Shown: in pieces, positions 11,110-23,027 of the stretch
Numbering within the stretch: the first letter of the stretch is position 1
Layout: the number at the start of each line of letters is the position of its first letter
Assembly: GCA_965153355.1 (NCBI GenBank)
Contig: OZ231126.1
Location: 24,118,001 to 24,182,000, forward strand
DNA length: 64,000 bases
Reading direction: 5' to 3'
DNA from: Flaccisagitta enflata
Taxonomy: Eukaryota > Chaetognatha > Sagittoidea > Aphragmophora
Position numbers and translations under genes: made by a program
Notes under the pieces: model-generated
Seen by the model: only the letters and a program-made list of their open reading frames with translations
What the model was told of the DNA's origin: nothing
The model's database searches: none

Positions 11110-11938
11110 ATGGCACCTCGTTATGCAACTGATTCATCGGCACTGTGCTTTTAGAACAACTCTGAGTGAAAAGTCATATAACTGTGGGTTTTTCTGCATT
11201 TTTGAGCAGTATTGGGGTGTAAGAGCATGTAACTAGCAAAAACAAAATCATTCCCTGAGCGCTTTTTGAGTAACCTTCAAAATCAGAAAAAAATAGACCT
11301 AATTTCAATGCAGATTCTTCTGGGATGTGTTGACTAAATTTCTGATTCTATATTGTTAATCTATGCAAAATTCCCAAATATTTGATAGGTCGCACTTTAT
11401 ACTTTTGTAAAGAATTAAGATTTTGATTTTTTGAGTCACCGTTACAAAAAAGTAACGGTGGCTCAAAATATGAAAACCTAATTTCTATATAAAACCATAT
11501 AGTGTGACCTATCAAATGAAAGGGAATTTTGTATAGAATAACAATATGGAATCAAAAAATGAGCCAATACAACTCAATAGAATCTGCATTACAAATAGGT
11601 TTAATTTTTTAGACTCTATAAGAGGCTTTGTCTGTCCGTCCATCCGTCGGTTGGTTGGTTGGTTGGTCCGTGGTGATCGAGTTGAGAGAGTGCGAAAACG
11701 CGCATTTCCGCCTCTGCCCACCCGTCCGCGACTGGTATTGGCTGTGTATCCGGCCTTGTTTCTATTTTTAAGATTACTCAAAAAGCGCTCGGGGAATGAT
11801 TTTATTTATGCTAGTTACATGCTCTTGCATCCCAATTCTGCTCAAAAATGCAGAAAAACCCACAGTTATATGACTTTCCACAGAGAATTTTTTTAAAAGC
11901 ACAGTGTCGGGTAGTCTGCAGCATAAAGGGTGGCTCAA
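11110..11938. mobile_element. Palindromic element E, split by a C insertion
   Basis: Left arm (about 11110-11445) and right arm (11457-11938 without C3) are inverse copies. Paired blocks include CACTGTGCTTTTA, AAGTCATATAACTGTGGGTT, GAGCAGTATTGGG/CCCAATTCTGCTC and AAAGCGCTCGGGGAATGA. The centre is the hairpin GTCACCGTTAC...GTAACGGTGGC at about 11441-11463. The right arm is interrupted by a minus-strand C element (about 11612-11765), with the arm resuming on the other side, so E is older than C3. No coding sequence. Confidence 0.85.
11612..11765 (-). mobile_element. Family C element C3, nested in palindrome E
   Basis: Reads AGACTCTATAAGAGGC, GTCCGTCCATCCGTCGG and TTGGTTGG microsatellite, GCCTCTGCCCACCCGTCCGC, then GTGTATCCGGCCTTGTTT. 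It sits in a T run of the right arm of E. The left arm of E supplies the empty site, and no long target duplication is evident. Confidence 0.8.
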
Positions 11939-11939
11939 G

Positions 11940-12904
<965 letters not shown>

Positions 12905-13497
12905 GACTTTGCCGATCATGAATCTCAACTAAAATTCTAAATACTCTCCGATTTATGTTGCGCTGTAAGATTTTGCTACCAATGTACTTGGCATCCACAA
13001 TCCCATCTGAGTAAAAGGTAGTTTCCACAATAAACTGGACTAGATGAAATCAGGTGCCTGAATGCATTAACATTGACAAAAATAACATAATTTGATAATG
13101 AATGCAACTAACACTTTGAAATTATAGTCATGTGCTTAGAATTTGATACCCTTTCAGATAAAATCAAATGAATATATAAAGTTTTAAAATGTGTTCAACT
13201 ATATCAATTTCAATGATAATTGGAGTAACATAGGCGTAACAGGGTGGTGACACATTAGGACACTAACTTAAAAAATCATTATCTTCAGCTAGAATTGAGA
13301 TTTGTGACATCTGGCATGAAATAAAACTTAAAAGTATGCTATTTTATGTAAAGCACACTATTACATGTCAAAATTGGACAAATCATAATTTTGGCCAAAT
13401 CAACTATGAGTGAAATTTTTCCATAGAAAGTGACCACTAGTCACCATCAGATTTTTTGTGTTTCTTTACAGATTGCAATCAAATAAAAACAAGGCCG
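12905..13497. other. No recognisable feature
   Basis: AT-rich sequence without a recognisable gene or repeat. Confidence 0.5.
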
Positions 13498-13635
13498 GAT
13501 AAGTAGCTACTTAAGTCGCGTGCAGGTGGGCAGGGGCAGGGGCAGGGCCAGGCTATTGAGCAAGAGCAGTAATCTCAAAACCACCTGCTGAAAAAGCAAA
13601 GTGTGACGGACCAACCAACCGACCAACAGACAGCA
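13498..13635 (+). mobile_element. Family C element C4 (3' truncated)
   Basis: AACAAGGCCGGATAAGTAGC, CTTAAGTCGCGTGCAGGTGG and GGCAGGGGCAGG, then GACCAACCAACCGACC. The terminal hairpin is missing. Confidence 0.8.
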
Positions 13636-13886
13636 CCCAACAAAAACCAATAGTTGAGTAGGCCTGATGATTTTTTGATGTCTTTACCTTAGTGGCTTTG
13701 AGGGTGACATCAGTGCGACAGTAAAAATGTGCTGATTTTGCCCAGTTATTTGCTACATAACATATCAAAATCTCAAATATGAAGTAGTTTCGCACTTGAT
13801 CTTATTTATATCTTATAACAGCTTTTATCATCAACAAAGTGATTAGCAGAAAAAAAATATTTTCTTACTTATTAAATGATAGATTT

Positions 13887-14540
13887 CAGCCAGGCCGGTT
13901 TATTGTGGAAATGACCTAAAACAAGTGACGCTTGTGTGCTTCACATAGCAAAAGTTAGTTATTTCTTCTCATCAATGATTTGGAATGACGTAGAATGACT
14001 TTGAATGACTTATAATGACTTAAGATGATGTAAAGGACAATATTGACTAAACTGACAATGATAAATTAAAATGACTAAGAATAACTTAAAATAACTTAGA
14101 TTGACTGAAAACAACTAAGAATGACTTAAAATGACTTACAATGACTTGAAATGACTTAGAATGACTTTAAACAACTTAGAATGACCTAAAATGACTCAAA
14201 ATGATGTAATTGACTATATTGACTTAAATGTCAATAATAACTTAGAATGTCTCAAAATGACTAAGAATGACTTAAAATGACTTTGCATTACTTAGAATGA
14301 CTTAGAATGACTTAAAATGACCTAAAATGACTTAGAATGATGTAAAGGATTATATTGACTAAAATCACAAAAATGACTGAATAACTCAAAATTACTAAGA
14401 ATGACTTAAAATGACTCAGAATGACTTAAAATGACTCAGAATGACTAAAAATGATTGAGAATGACTTAGAATGACTTAAAATGATGCAAAGGACCAAATT
14501 TACAAAAATGAGAATAATGACTTTAAATGCACGCGACTTG
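13887..14540 (+). repeat. 10-bp ATGACTTAGA minisatellite within a family C frame (C5)
   Basis: Starts with CAGGCCGGTTTATTG, runs through about 50 diverged copies of a 10-bp unit (ATGACTTAGA / ATGACTTAAA) from 13978 to 14520, and ends with GCACGCGACTTGAAAA, a decayed family C terminus. A super-period is marked by ATGATGTAAAGGACAATATTGACT at 14024 and related sequences near 14203, 14338 and 14483. A short version of the same 10-bp repeat sits inside C15 (34920-34985), which supports the view that the minisatellite is the body of a C subfamily. Confidence 0.75.
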
Positions 14541-14604
14541 AAAATAATCATCTTGATTTTTGCTTCCCCACATTACCCAAGTAAGGAATTCCCAATTTTT
14601 GCCA

Positions 14605-14908
14605 TGTGAAGCACCCAGAAGTGACGCGGGATCACATTATTGTTGCAGACGGGTGGGCTGGGGCATCCTACCCCATCCATACCCAATGCCTCCCCCCCCC
14701 ACTAACACACTTGACGGTATGTACTCCCCCTCATGTGCTCAAAACCCATATACCTGATCGTTTTTTGGTTATTTTTAGTCGCGGACACGTGACTACACCT
14801 TGCCGTGTCGGTTGGTAGGTCCGTCCGTCTGTCCCATTTTTGAATTCCGAGCGGTTTTCGCATTACTGCTCCTGTCCGCGACTGGATTGCCGTTTATCCC
14901 GCCTTTAT
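14605..14908. mobile_element. Head-to-head pair: C-variant (+) and C6 (-)
   Basis: 14605-14760 reads GTGACGCGGGATCACATTAT, GGGTGGGCTGGGGCATCCTACC and CCCATACCCAATGCC, the same variant as C8 at 16090. From 14772 a minus-strand C copy begins with TTTTTAGTCGCGGACACGTGACT, then GGTTGGTAGGTCCGTCC and TACTGCTCCTGTCCGCGAC, ending GTTTATCCCGCCTTTAT at 14908. MITE F4 starts 4 bp later. Confidence 0.7.
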
Positions 14909-14912
14909 ATTA

Positions 14913-15503
14913 CTATCTAGGCGAAAAAAATCTTTCGGTATGTTTACTTGCATATCTCTGGTTGGAATCAAACGATTATCAAAAAATTGGTAAGATAATT
15001 AAAGCCCTTCAAATTTGCAAGAGATTGACGCAAATCGCATCCCTCTAGCTCTATGCGTTTAAGAGCTATTTAATTTTGACTGAAATACTTCAGTTTCACT
15101 TTTGCCATTTCTGCACAATGTTCTGGTGATATCTTTTCACTCTTTTTTTGATTACTTTTAAACGCGTTGAGCTAGACAGATGCGGTTTGCATGGGCTCCT
15201 TGCAAATTTGAAGTGCTTCATTTATATCACGAATTTTTTGATGATTTGATGATTCTTTTGAAAGCTGTTAGTCTAAATAGAGAAAAAAAATAGATAAAAG
15301 AAATCATGAGAAAGAATCGGCATACCTTCACTCCTGAGAACCTCGAACAACTCTACAAGTTGCTTCCGAAACAAATGGCTGCCCTGATTCAGTCATAGGG
15401 AGCTTACACAAATTATCAATGGATTTGCAATTGATTTGTATTCATTTTTACGTCAATGAATACCGTTGTGTTACAGGACAAAAGATTTTTTTCGCCTAGA
15501 TAG
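14913..15503. mobile_element. MITE F4 with CTATCTAGG ends and TA flanks
   Basis: Ends CTATCTAGGCGAAAAAAATC at 14913 and its inverse GATTTTTTTCGCCTAGATAG ending at 15503, flanked by TA (14911-14912, 15504-15505). The interior is a longer imperfect palindrome, for example CTTCAAATTTGCAAG near 15007 and CTTGCAAATTTGAAG near 15208. No coding sequence. It belongs with F1, F2, F3 and F5 by its end motif. Confidence 0.85.
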
Positions 15504-15773
15504 TACTTCCTAGAACAAAATGTTGGGATTTTTTATCTATTTTAGAGACTGCAATTTCCATTTATTTATCACCACTCCAAGGTGGTTGTGGTGAAAATGT
15601 TGAAGTTGGTGTTTTGGGCTCAAAATCGGGCCACTCTTCTTTTGAAATTCAACCCAAAATCCATGAGATAATGAAACTAGAGCTCAAGAGCTAATCAGTG
15701 GTGCAATCCGCATGTTGCTATCATTTTTCATTAAGAGAGCTTTTTGAAGATGCTACTTTTTACTAGTAATACT

Positions 15774-15941
15774 AAACAAGGCCGGGTACACGGCAATCCA
15801 GTCGAGGACGGTTGGGCAGGAGCAGTAATGCAAAAAACACTCGGAATTCAAAAATGTCATGGATGGACGGACGGACGGACGGACCTACCGACCTACCGAC
15901 CGGCACGGCAAGGTGTAGAGTCGCTAGTCCGCAACTAAAAA
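15774..15941 (+). mobile_element. Family C element C7 (full length)
   Basis: AACAAGGCCGGGTACACGGC, AATCCAGTCGAGGACGGTTG, GGGCAGGAGCAGTAATGC, GGACGGACGGACGGACCTACC microsatellite, AGGTGTAGAGTCGC and the terminal hairpin with CTAGTCCGC followed by AACTAAAAA. Confidence 0.85.
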
Positions 15942-16089
15942 CACCATGACAGATAAGCAGCTATGCTCATAAACATGTTTGCTTATATTTGCATGCTCAA
16001 ACAAATATCGAATCACTCTCTTATTGATCCTGCTTAAATCATAAAAAAAACAAAAAATCTGAATTTTTCATATAAAAAGATAGAAACCA

Positions 16090-16314
16090 TGTGATGCAGG
16101 GTCACAATATCGTTGCGGAAGGGTGAGCAGGGGCAACCTACCCCAATCCACACCCAACGCCCCAACCAGCCCCCATTCCAACCCAGACACATTCACAAAA
16201 AGCTTCTAAAATGCTCATTTTTCCACTTTGACTCGTGCTCACGGACGGACCAACGTACCGAGGACCGATGGACGGACAAAACCTCTTATTGAGTTGCGTG
16301 TCCGCAACTGAAAA
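16090..16314 (+). mobile_element. Family C variant element C8
   Basis: Same variant 5' part as 14605 (GCAGGGTCACAATATCGTTG, GGGTGAGCAGGGGCAACC), then GGACGGACCAACGTACCGAGG and the terminal hairpin GAGTTGCGTGTCCGCAACTGAAAA. The stem is GTTGCG/CGCAAC, a compensated form of GTCGCG/CGCGAC. Confidence 0.75.
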
Positions 16315-16389
16315 TCATAGAGCATTCTGCTTGGCGCTAAATCAAAGAAAATTATCAAATTTACTTACCCTATCAATTTCATTTGAGGC

Positions 16390-16578
16390 TCCAATTGTTC
16401 CTCATAAGAAAATGAAAACCATGTTTCTCTGGAATATGTCAAAAAGCCGAAGACAGACTTTTTTCCCAATGATCACCCCAGGCGATTTTGAAATTGAAAA
16501 AAAAAATCTGTTAAGCTTCACTAGAGCGCAATTCGAGGGACTGACCAAAATCATGCCTTTTGGTGAAGCTGCCTTATA
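16390..16578 (+). pseudogene. Unidentified coding relic with a second copy at 25.9 kb
   Basis: The frame ends ...LLSFTRAQFEGLTKIMPFGEAAL. A second locus at about 25860-26000 encodes LSFTRAYFKLLERIMPDSGAAF in an equivalent position. Conservation at protein level with nucleotide divergence suggests decayed copies of one coding sequence, perhaps a mobile-element protein. I do not recognise the family. There is no clear start, and the frame upstream of about 16320 belongs to element C8. Confidence 0.4.
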
Positions 16579-16974
16579 GGCTTTATAGCCAACATAGAAA
16601 TAACTAAAAATATCATAGAACATTGAATGCCTTACATGGGTGTAAGGGGAGGGATGTCAGGGACGTCGGCCGACGTCCGTGTTTGTCAGACTTACACCCC
16701 TGTCGGACTCAAGCCCATGTAGAAAAAGAAGACAAAAAATGAAGAAGAATGAAAGAAAAAGAAAAACTGGAGGATAAAAAGCACTCTCAGGAGAAGAATG
16801 AGAAAGAATGTGCGTTTTTCTATCAAATTTAGCTGCCATTTCTTCATTGAGAATATGATTTAGGATTAAAAAAGACTGAATAAGTAACAAACCCTGTCGG
16901 GCTTGAAGCTCTGTCGGACTTGAAACTGGTTGCCAACGGCCCTTTGAAATTCCGCGCCATACACTTATGATGCC

Positions 16975-17225
16975 TTATCGGGAGCAGCTCTCTATCTTGA
17001 TGGGAACCTTTTTAGGGTCGATTTGAAATTAACTTGTAATGAAAATAAAAGGACTTTCTTAGGGGGATTCTTAAGGGGATAAACATTAAACAGGCCCAAA
17101 AAAAGGTTCCCATAAAGCTAGAAAGCTGCGCATTGGCTTGTTTGAAATAAAATCATGAGTGTCACATTATGAAGGGGCCGCATGAGAGCGAATCAGCTTA
17201 GTCCCGGGATGCAATCGATGTACTG
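16975..17225 (+). mobile_element. Element D2, partial copy of D1
   Basis: Shares with 30560-30784 the blocks GGGTCGATTTGAAATTAAC (inverse in D1), AAGGTTCCCAT, GCATTGGCTTGTTTGAAAT, ATCATGAGTGTCACATTATG and TAGTCCCGGGATGCAATCG. The left arm is missing. Confidence 0.65.
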
Positions 17226-17229
17226 CACA

Positions 17230-17605
17230 CCCTATTAACATCACCGTGCCACTAACCATGTTGTGAGATAAGGGTTATTAACATGTTTTCGACCTTGATC
17301 ATAATCAATCAATCATTCTCTTACATGCATTTTTTTCCTTTCTCTTTTTATTGATCAGCCACTGGATGTACAAACAGAAGAAGGATTGAAACGCTGCTAA
17401 AGATTGCAAACCACTTCTACACCTTGAAACGAGTTTACCGGCAATTTCTTGTGCTGTGGAACTGTCACTCAACAAACCATAAAAGCATTTCTTTAAACTT
17501 CATATCAATATGATTGGAATTTTGTTATACTGACCATGAACATGTGAAATGAATAAATGTTAAGATAGACATTCAAAAAGATTACCTTTTTCTTATTGAT
17601 TTGCC
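17230..17605. other. No recognisable feature
   Basis: AT-rich unique-looking sequence up to the CT array. Confidence 0.5.
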
Positions 17606-17610
17606 AGATC

Positions 17611-17866
<256 letters not shown>

Positions 17867-18144
17867 TATTTCTCATGTTTGTATACGCGGCAAGTTCAGT
17901 TTCTCATAGAGACCAGTCCAAGCCCATTGGAGTAGAACAAAGTAACGCAATCTGAGGAGATGAAGGAGATGATTATCATCAAAATTGATGATTTTTCAGA
18001 TGTACAGTGCAACGCAACAGTACAAAAAAGAGATCCCACTGATTGAGGCGCAGTGCGCTTTGCGCATTGTGCCTCAACTTTTTTTTCTGGTCCTCAGGTC
18101 ATTTGTTTAGATTATGACCATTTTTACCCCAACAGTGATCAAGC

Positions 18145-18208
18145 GCCCCGATAGTCTAGTGGTAGAGTGGTGGACTTGAGATTGAAAGGTTCGATTCCCA
18201 AGGAGGCA
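18145..18208 (+). tRNA. tRNA-like sequence (pseudogene or SINE head)
   Basis: Contains an internal promoter-like A box TAGTCTAGTGG and a canonical B box GGTTCGATTCC at tRNA-like spacing. An anticodon-loop-like CTTGAGA would give UGA (Ser). The T-stem and acceptor stem pair poorly, and the 64-nt length is short for a tRNA (72 or more). It is followed by an A-rich tail (ATCAAAAAAAA). More likely a tRNA pseudogene or the head of a tRNA-derived SINE than a working gene. No second copy is evident in this window. Confidence 0.5.
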
Positions 18209-18439
18209 TTATCAAAAAAAATTTTGAAGAGTGAAATATATAAAAAGGATTCTTTAAAGATGATGAAACATAACATTTATGTTTGAATCAACATTACAAA
18301 TGAATATATATATATAAAAAATGAAATTATACAAAAAATTAGACAAATAAGATATAAACAAAAACAAAAATAAGAGAGTCAAAATGCATCATTCAAAAGC
18401 CTTGTACAGTGGAAAGTTCTTTTACACATCTACTAGTAC

Positions 18440-19400
18440 CCGGCACCACCTGGTTGAAAAATGTCCAATTTATGTAAGTTTTTACTTTTAGGCCGGTAAG
18501 CTGGTTGGGGGGCAGGTTGGTTTGGCCGGTTAGCATGCTCAACCATTAAAAAATCACATATATGTGTTGAGTCCTTCCATTTAGAGACTCCATACCAAAT
18601 TTCAACCAAATTGGTTGAAAAACGCCAAAGATATGCATATTTATCACTTTTTGGCTGGTAGGCTGGTTGGGTGGTAGGCTGGTTTGACAGGATAAATAGT
18701 GCGCATATGTTGAGTTCTTCCATTTAGAGACCCCATACCAAGTTTCAACCAAATTAGTTGAAAAATGACTAAGTGCAAGTTTTTCACTTTTAGGCCGGTT
18801 GGCTGGTTGGGTGGTAGGTCGGTTTGGCCGGTTAGCATGCTCAAATGCATATAAATCACACACACATGTTGAGTCCTTCCATTTAGAGACTCCATACCAA
18901 ATTTCAACCAAATCGGTTGAAAAATGCCAAAGTTATGCACGTTTTTCACTTTTAGGCCAGTAGGCTGGTTGGGTGGTAGGCTGGTTTTACAGGATAAATA
19001 GTGTGCATATGTTGAGTTCTTCCATTTAGAGACCCCATACCAAGTTTCAACCAAATTAGTTGAAAAATGACAAAGTTATGCAAGTTTTTCACTTTTAGGC
19101 CGGTTGGCTGGTTGGGTGGTAGGTCGGTTTGGCCAGTTAGCATGCTCAAATGCATATAAATCATATACATATGTTGAGTCCGTCCATTTAGAGACTCCAT
19201 ACCAAATTTCAGCCAAATCGGTTGAAAAATGCCAAAGTTATGCACGTTTTTCACTTTTAGGTCGGTAAGCTGGTTGGGCCGGTTGGGTTGGTCGGATCAC
19301 AAAAATCGGATAGGATGTAAAGCGCCTTAACCTAGTACAACTTCCCACCAAATATGAACCAAATTGGTCAAAGCATAAAAAAGTTATCCATTTTTTAAAA
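18440..19400. repeat. Family L tandem array with 303-bp higher-order unit
   Basis: Five occurrences of the landmark TTTCA(A/G)CCAAAT..GTTGAAAAA at 18599, 18742, 18901, 19045 and 19204 are spaced 143, 159, 144 and 159 bp. Two diverged monomers therefore alternate to make a 302-303-bp higher-order unit. Each monomer carries CCATTTAGAGAC.CCATACCA, TTTTTCACTTTTAGGCCGG and a GGCTGGTTGGGTGGTAGG block. The peptide-like open frames on the minus strand (ESLNGRTQH repeats) come from this periodicity. Confidence 0.88.
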
Positions 19401-19508
19401 TCCGTGACGACGACAACGACGACAACGACAACAACGACAACGACGACGACACCCACTCGCCTTGAATTATAGTCCGCGTCGGAATGATATTCCGTCGCGG
19501 ACAAAAAA
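19400..19508 (+). repeat. GAC/AAC triplet tract and terminal hairpin of the L element
   Basis: Immediately after the L array: CGACGACAACGACGACAACG triplet repeat (19405-19450), then a hairpin with 14-nt arms at 19472-19502 (arm GTCCGCGTCGGAAT, loop GAT, arm ATTCCGTCGCGGAC, one T-T mismatch), then AAAAAA. The same order of body, GAC microsatellite, hairpin and oligo-A ends families A/B and C. Confidence 0.75.
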
Positions 19509-19509
19509 G

Positions 19510-20905
19510 TGAAAGGCTCCGAATCGGCACAAGAAAGAGAGAAAGAGAAACTTCTGAAAATGTCGAAGTTTCCGGTTTCATTGTTCATCTTTTCAAAAGA
19601 AAGTTTTTGGTTGTCTAGACCGCGAATTCAAACAGCAATGGCTAAGGAACCGACCTACCAACGCACCAAAGTAGTTCATGGCCTCGCGAGCTAGCGTACA
19701 CGTCACCGGAGAAAGTTAAAACCTAACCACATTGGCGACAACTCTACCCTACAAGCCAGACCGACCGCTGGCAAGCGACAATGTCTGCTAAAGAGGCTTT
19801 GCTGTAGATTTCAGGTTAAAAGGAAAACTACCAGGGAAGGAGCTTTTAACACAATATGGTAACACAATAAAAAGATAAAGCTTGTTGAATATTTGACCAA
19901 AGATTGATTGGTTAAAGGTTGTCGGTTGGCTTTGCTGGTGGTTATATCATTTGACGATGAGTTATTTCTCTCACCGCGATTCTTCAATGCGGGATTTATG
20001 CGTTCCACATCTAAAAACATAATTCACGATCATGTACAGAGAGATCCAAAGCCAGTCAGAAACAAAAAAAGAATAATAGAAAGAGAGATTTTTCTTTTCT
20101 TCTTTTTGAACGTGAGTTTTTCGGCAGAATGAAATTTTGCCCTCTAGTTTTTTTTGTTTTTTTTTGAGGGTTTTTTTTTTCTTTTTGAAGGAGGGATCCA
20201 ACTTTTATGCCTCCCGCATGGGAATGCCTCCAATGTTTTGGCCCACACACCAAGATCATTGATTTATTTTTATTTTTCTACAGAATTAAAAAAAGTGAAA
20301 ATCCTCTGTGTGTTGTTCCCTTCGTGTCGTTTTATCAACAAATGTCGTTTTATCTTATAAGTTACATTTTTAGAAGTTCAGAAATATATTGGCTGATTTT
20401 GTTTCCCAACAAAAAGGGGATCGATAATCATCAAGTGGGCTTTAATAACTTCTTGTTAAAAACTCGTTTTTCCTTCATTGGATAATTGCTCAAAGCGGTG
20501 AGCCTCTAAATGGAACAGTAAATAACCAAATGACAGCTAATGATGAATATGAATCACATCGCAGCAGTCGATTGTCTCCTGACAAATTTGTATCGTGACT
20601 ACTTTCTATTTTGCTTAGTTCGACCTCCTTCAGGGTCTGACCCTTTGAGCTAAGATTTGACAAAACGAAGTTTTAAAAGCAGGACCGCACACAGTGCATT
20701 GATTGCTTGAATCGATGCTATACTTATTTCCGAAAGACCCCCCAACACAAAATTGCCAAAAGCTCCATGTATCCCCAAAAAGGTAACTTACTGGGAACAG
20801 TTAGGATGCCATGCCAGAAACGTTGATGGCAAAAAGATAATCATATCGAGGATGATCAGGATTACCTCTCATAATAACAACACAGGAGCTGAGAATTAAA
20901 CTGTA
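19510..20905. other. No recognisable gene or repeat family
   Basis: About 1.4 kb of AT-rich unique-looking sequence with several T runs near 20150-20190. The open frames are short and resemble nothing I know. Confidence 0.5.
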
Positions 20906-20909
20906 ACGG

Positions 20910-21552
20910 GTCGCCCAAGGGCAATATGTGGTCAGCGATACCCGTTGCCCTGCTTTGAGTGATTGTTAATTGGAGTGAGGGGAAGCAGGGCAGCGGCCCT
21001 GAAGGGGACGAAGTCCTGTAGAACACAGGGGGACTTTCGTTTGTCCAGCCTGAAGAAGTGGATAAAATGCTATGGAGGGCTTACTGAAGGTCTCCAAGAG
21101 CCTAAACTGAGTCAATTGGAAGCTTTAGAGGGCTGACTTGAGGTTTGAGAGAGCTGGATTAAGCCTTGAAAGGTCATGGGACTAATTTGAAGCCTGAGAG
21201 CAGTAAATTGAGGCTTAGGTAGCTGATTTGAGGCCTGAGAGGCCAAATTTGAAGCCTGAGAGGCCAGGTTTAAGGCAGGAGAAGCCTAATTTGAGGCCTG
21301 AGAGGCCAGGTTTGAGGCCTGAGAGGATGGGTTTGAGGCCTGGGAGGCCGGATTTGAGGCCTGAGAGGCTGGATTTGAGGTCTGAGAGGCTGGATTTGAG
21401 GCCTGAGAGGCCAGATTTGAGGTCTCAGAGGCCAGATTTTAGGGTTGAGGGGCCTGATGAGGGGGGGACGAACGAATGAACGAACGAACAAACGGACAAA
21501 CGAAAGTCCCCCTGTGTTCTACAGGACTTCGTCCCCTTCGGGGCCGCTGCCC
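20910..21552 (+). mobile_element. Family A element A3
   Basis: The left end GTCGCCCAAGGGCAATATGT is at 20910, an inner block with GAAGGGGACGAAGTCCTGTA near 21003, and a 21-bp minisatellite (GAGGCCTGAGAGGCCAGATTT type) at 21060-21460. An ACGAACGAATGAACG microsatellite follows, and the inverted inner block ends at 21552 with GCCGCTGCCC and AAAAAAG. Nearly identical ends to A1 and A4 imply recent activity of the family. Confidence 0.88.
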
Positions 21553-21751
21553 AAAAAAGCAATGACACTGGGGTTTTCTTAACTTTGTCGCTATAAAATT
21601 AATTTCGTATCGAGTGTAAGTGCAATGTTTTCTTTTTTCATGATCGTTTTTCATGGAATCGTGCCATGGTGGATCTCAGATTTGGCCTATGGTCGGTTTG
21701 TCTTGTAATGAAGTAATAATTTGCTAAGTTGGAATTCATTACAAACATGAG

Positions 21752-21752
<1 letters not shown>

Positions 21753-21803
<51 letters not shown>
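21753..21803. repeat. (CT)n microsatellite
   Basis: Pure CT run. A second CT run lies at 22108-22142. Confidence 0.95.
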
Positions 21804-21808
<5 letters not shown>

Positions 21809-22107
21809 GTTTTCATCATTTTTTTTTCAGTATTTCTTTTAGCGGCCGGCACACAGACAGATGTATATATAGAAATAGAATTGCCGGCCGTTTCGGCAGC
21901 AAAAGGAAAAAAGATATTATAACTACACGGTCATCAATCTCGATTGGGAAAAAGGGGGCAACCACGTAGTTACGACACAGCTTGCAAAAAATGAGCATGT
22001 TACTGTTGAATGCACATTGTTACGACGTCGTAATAACGTGAATTATCCCCAAACTTCTGTGTCTGAACTGTGTGAAATCAGCTATTTCCATTTTTGACTC
22101 TCTGTCT

Positions 22108-22144
<37 letters not shown>

Positions 22145-22146
<2 letters not shown>

Positions 22147-22735
22147 CTTACTTTAATCTGAATCTAAGCAAATTTTTTATGTGCTTACATTAGATGGAAT
22201 GTTTTACAATTGGTTCAATTCACATGAATGTCCAAAACTGGCATTCATTCCTACAATAATTAATTGACACTGTTGAAGTTTAATCTATTTATTAGTAGAT
22301 TTGTTTATTTTTTTTCTTTCTTCCTTCCTTCCTTCCTTCCTTTCTTCTTTTTTTTTTATTCATTTATTCTTTCATGCATTCATTCATTCATGCATTCATT
22401 CATTCATTCATTTGTTCATTCATCTATCTAATATTTCTCCCCAAAACATGTCTAAACAAGAGACTTCATTTCAAAAAGGTACTCTGAATAATTTTTCTTT
22501 ATCATCTTTGATGAAAATGATTGCTTAAAGCAAATTGTAGCTTACAACTAGTTTTTAGTTACAATGATTGTAGAAAAAAATGAACAAAGAAATGAAAAAA
22601 ACAACATCAGATGAGACAAAAACCGAGGTTATATCATTCATTTGTTCAATCTTGATTGGATTTTTCACTTATACACTAATTTTTTCCTTCCATTTTTTTT
22701 TAAATTCTGTTATAAACCCAAAATAGACAGAGGAG
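22145..22735. other. No gene; TTCC and CATT simple repeats
   Basis: AT-rich sequence with short (TTCC)n at 22318-22342 and CATT-type repeats at 22370-22420. Confidence 0.6.
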
Positions 22736-22755
22736 ATTGAAATTGAGAGAGAGAC

Positions 22756-22763
<8 letters not shown>

Positions 22764-22846
<83 letters not shown>
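22764..22846. repeat. (GA)n microsatellite
   Basis: Pure GA run preceded by GAGACTGAGAGACAG. Confidence 0.95.
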
Positions 22847-22853
<7 letters not shown>

Positions 22854-23027
22854 AATAAAAGATTTTTATTAAAAAAAGTAAACTAAATGACCATGTACAA
22901 AAAAATTCAATGCACACAGTTTAGACAATGAGTGAGCGCCTGTTGCTCAAGAATTAACGTTATGACGACGTCGTCACTTCGTTCATTGTTTATGAACGAA
23001 GTTTCGAATGTCGTCACTACGATAATA

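Noticed and set aside
14022-14520. CRISPR or regulatory repeat array from ATGACTTAGA units
   Set aside because: A simple 10-bp minisatellite with no spacer structure.
18433-19254. Minus-strand frames with repeated ESLNGRTQH peptides
   Set aside because: Produced by the L tandem array. The alternating monomer lengths (143 and 159 bp) are not multiples of three, so the frames cannot be a continuous repeat protein.
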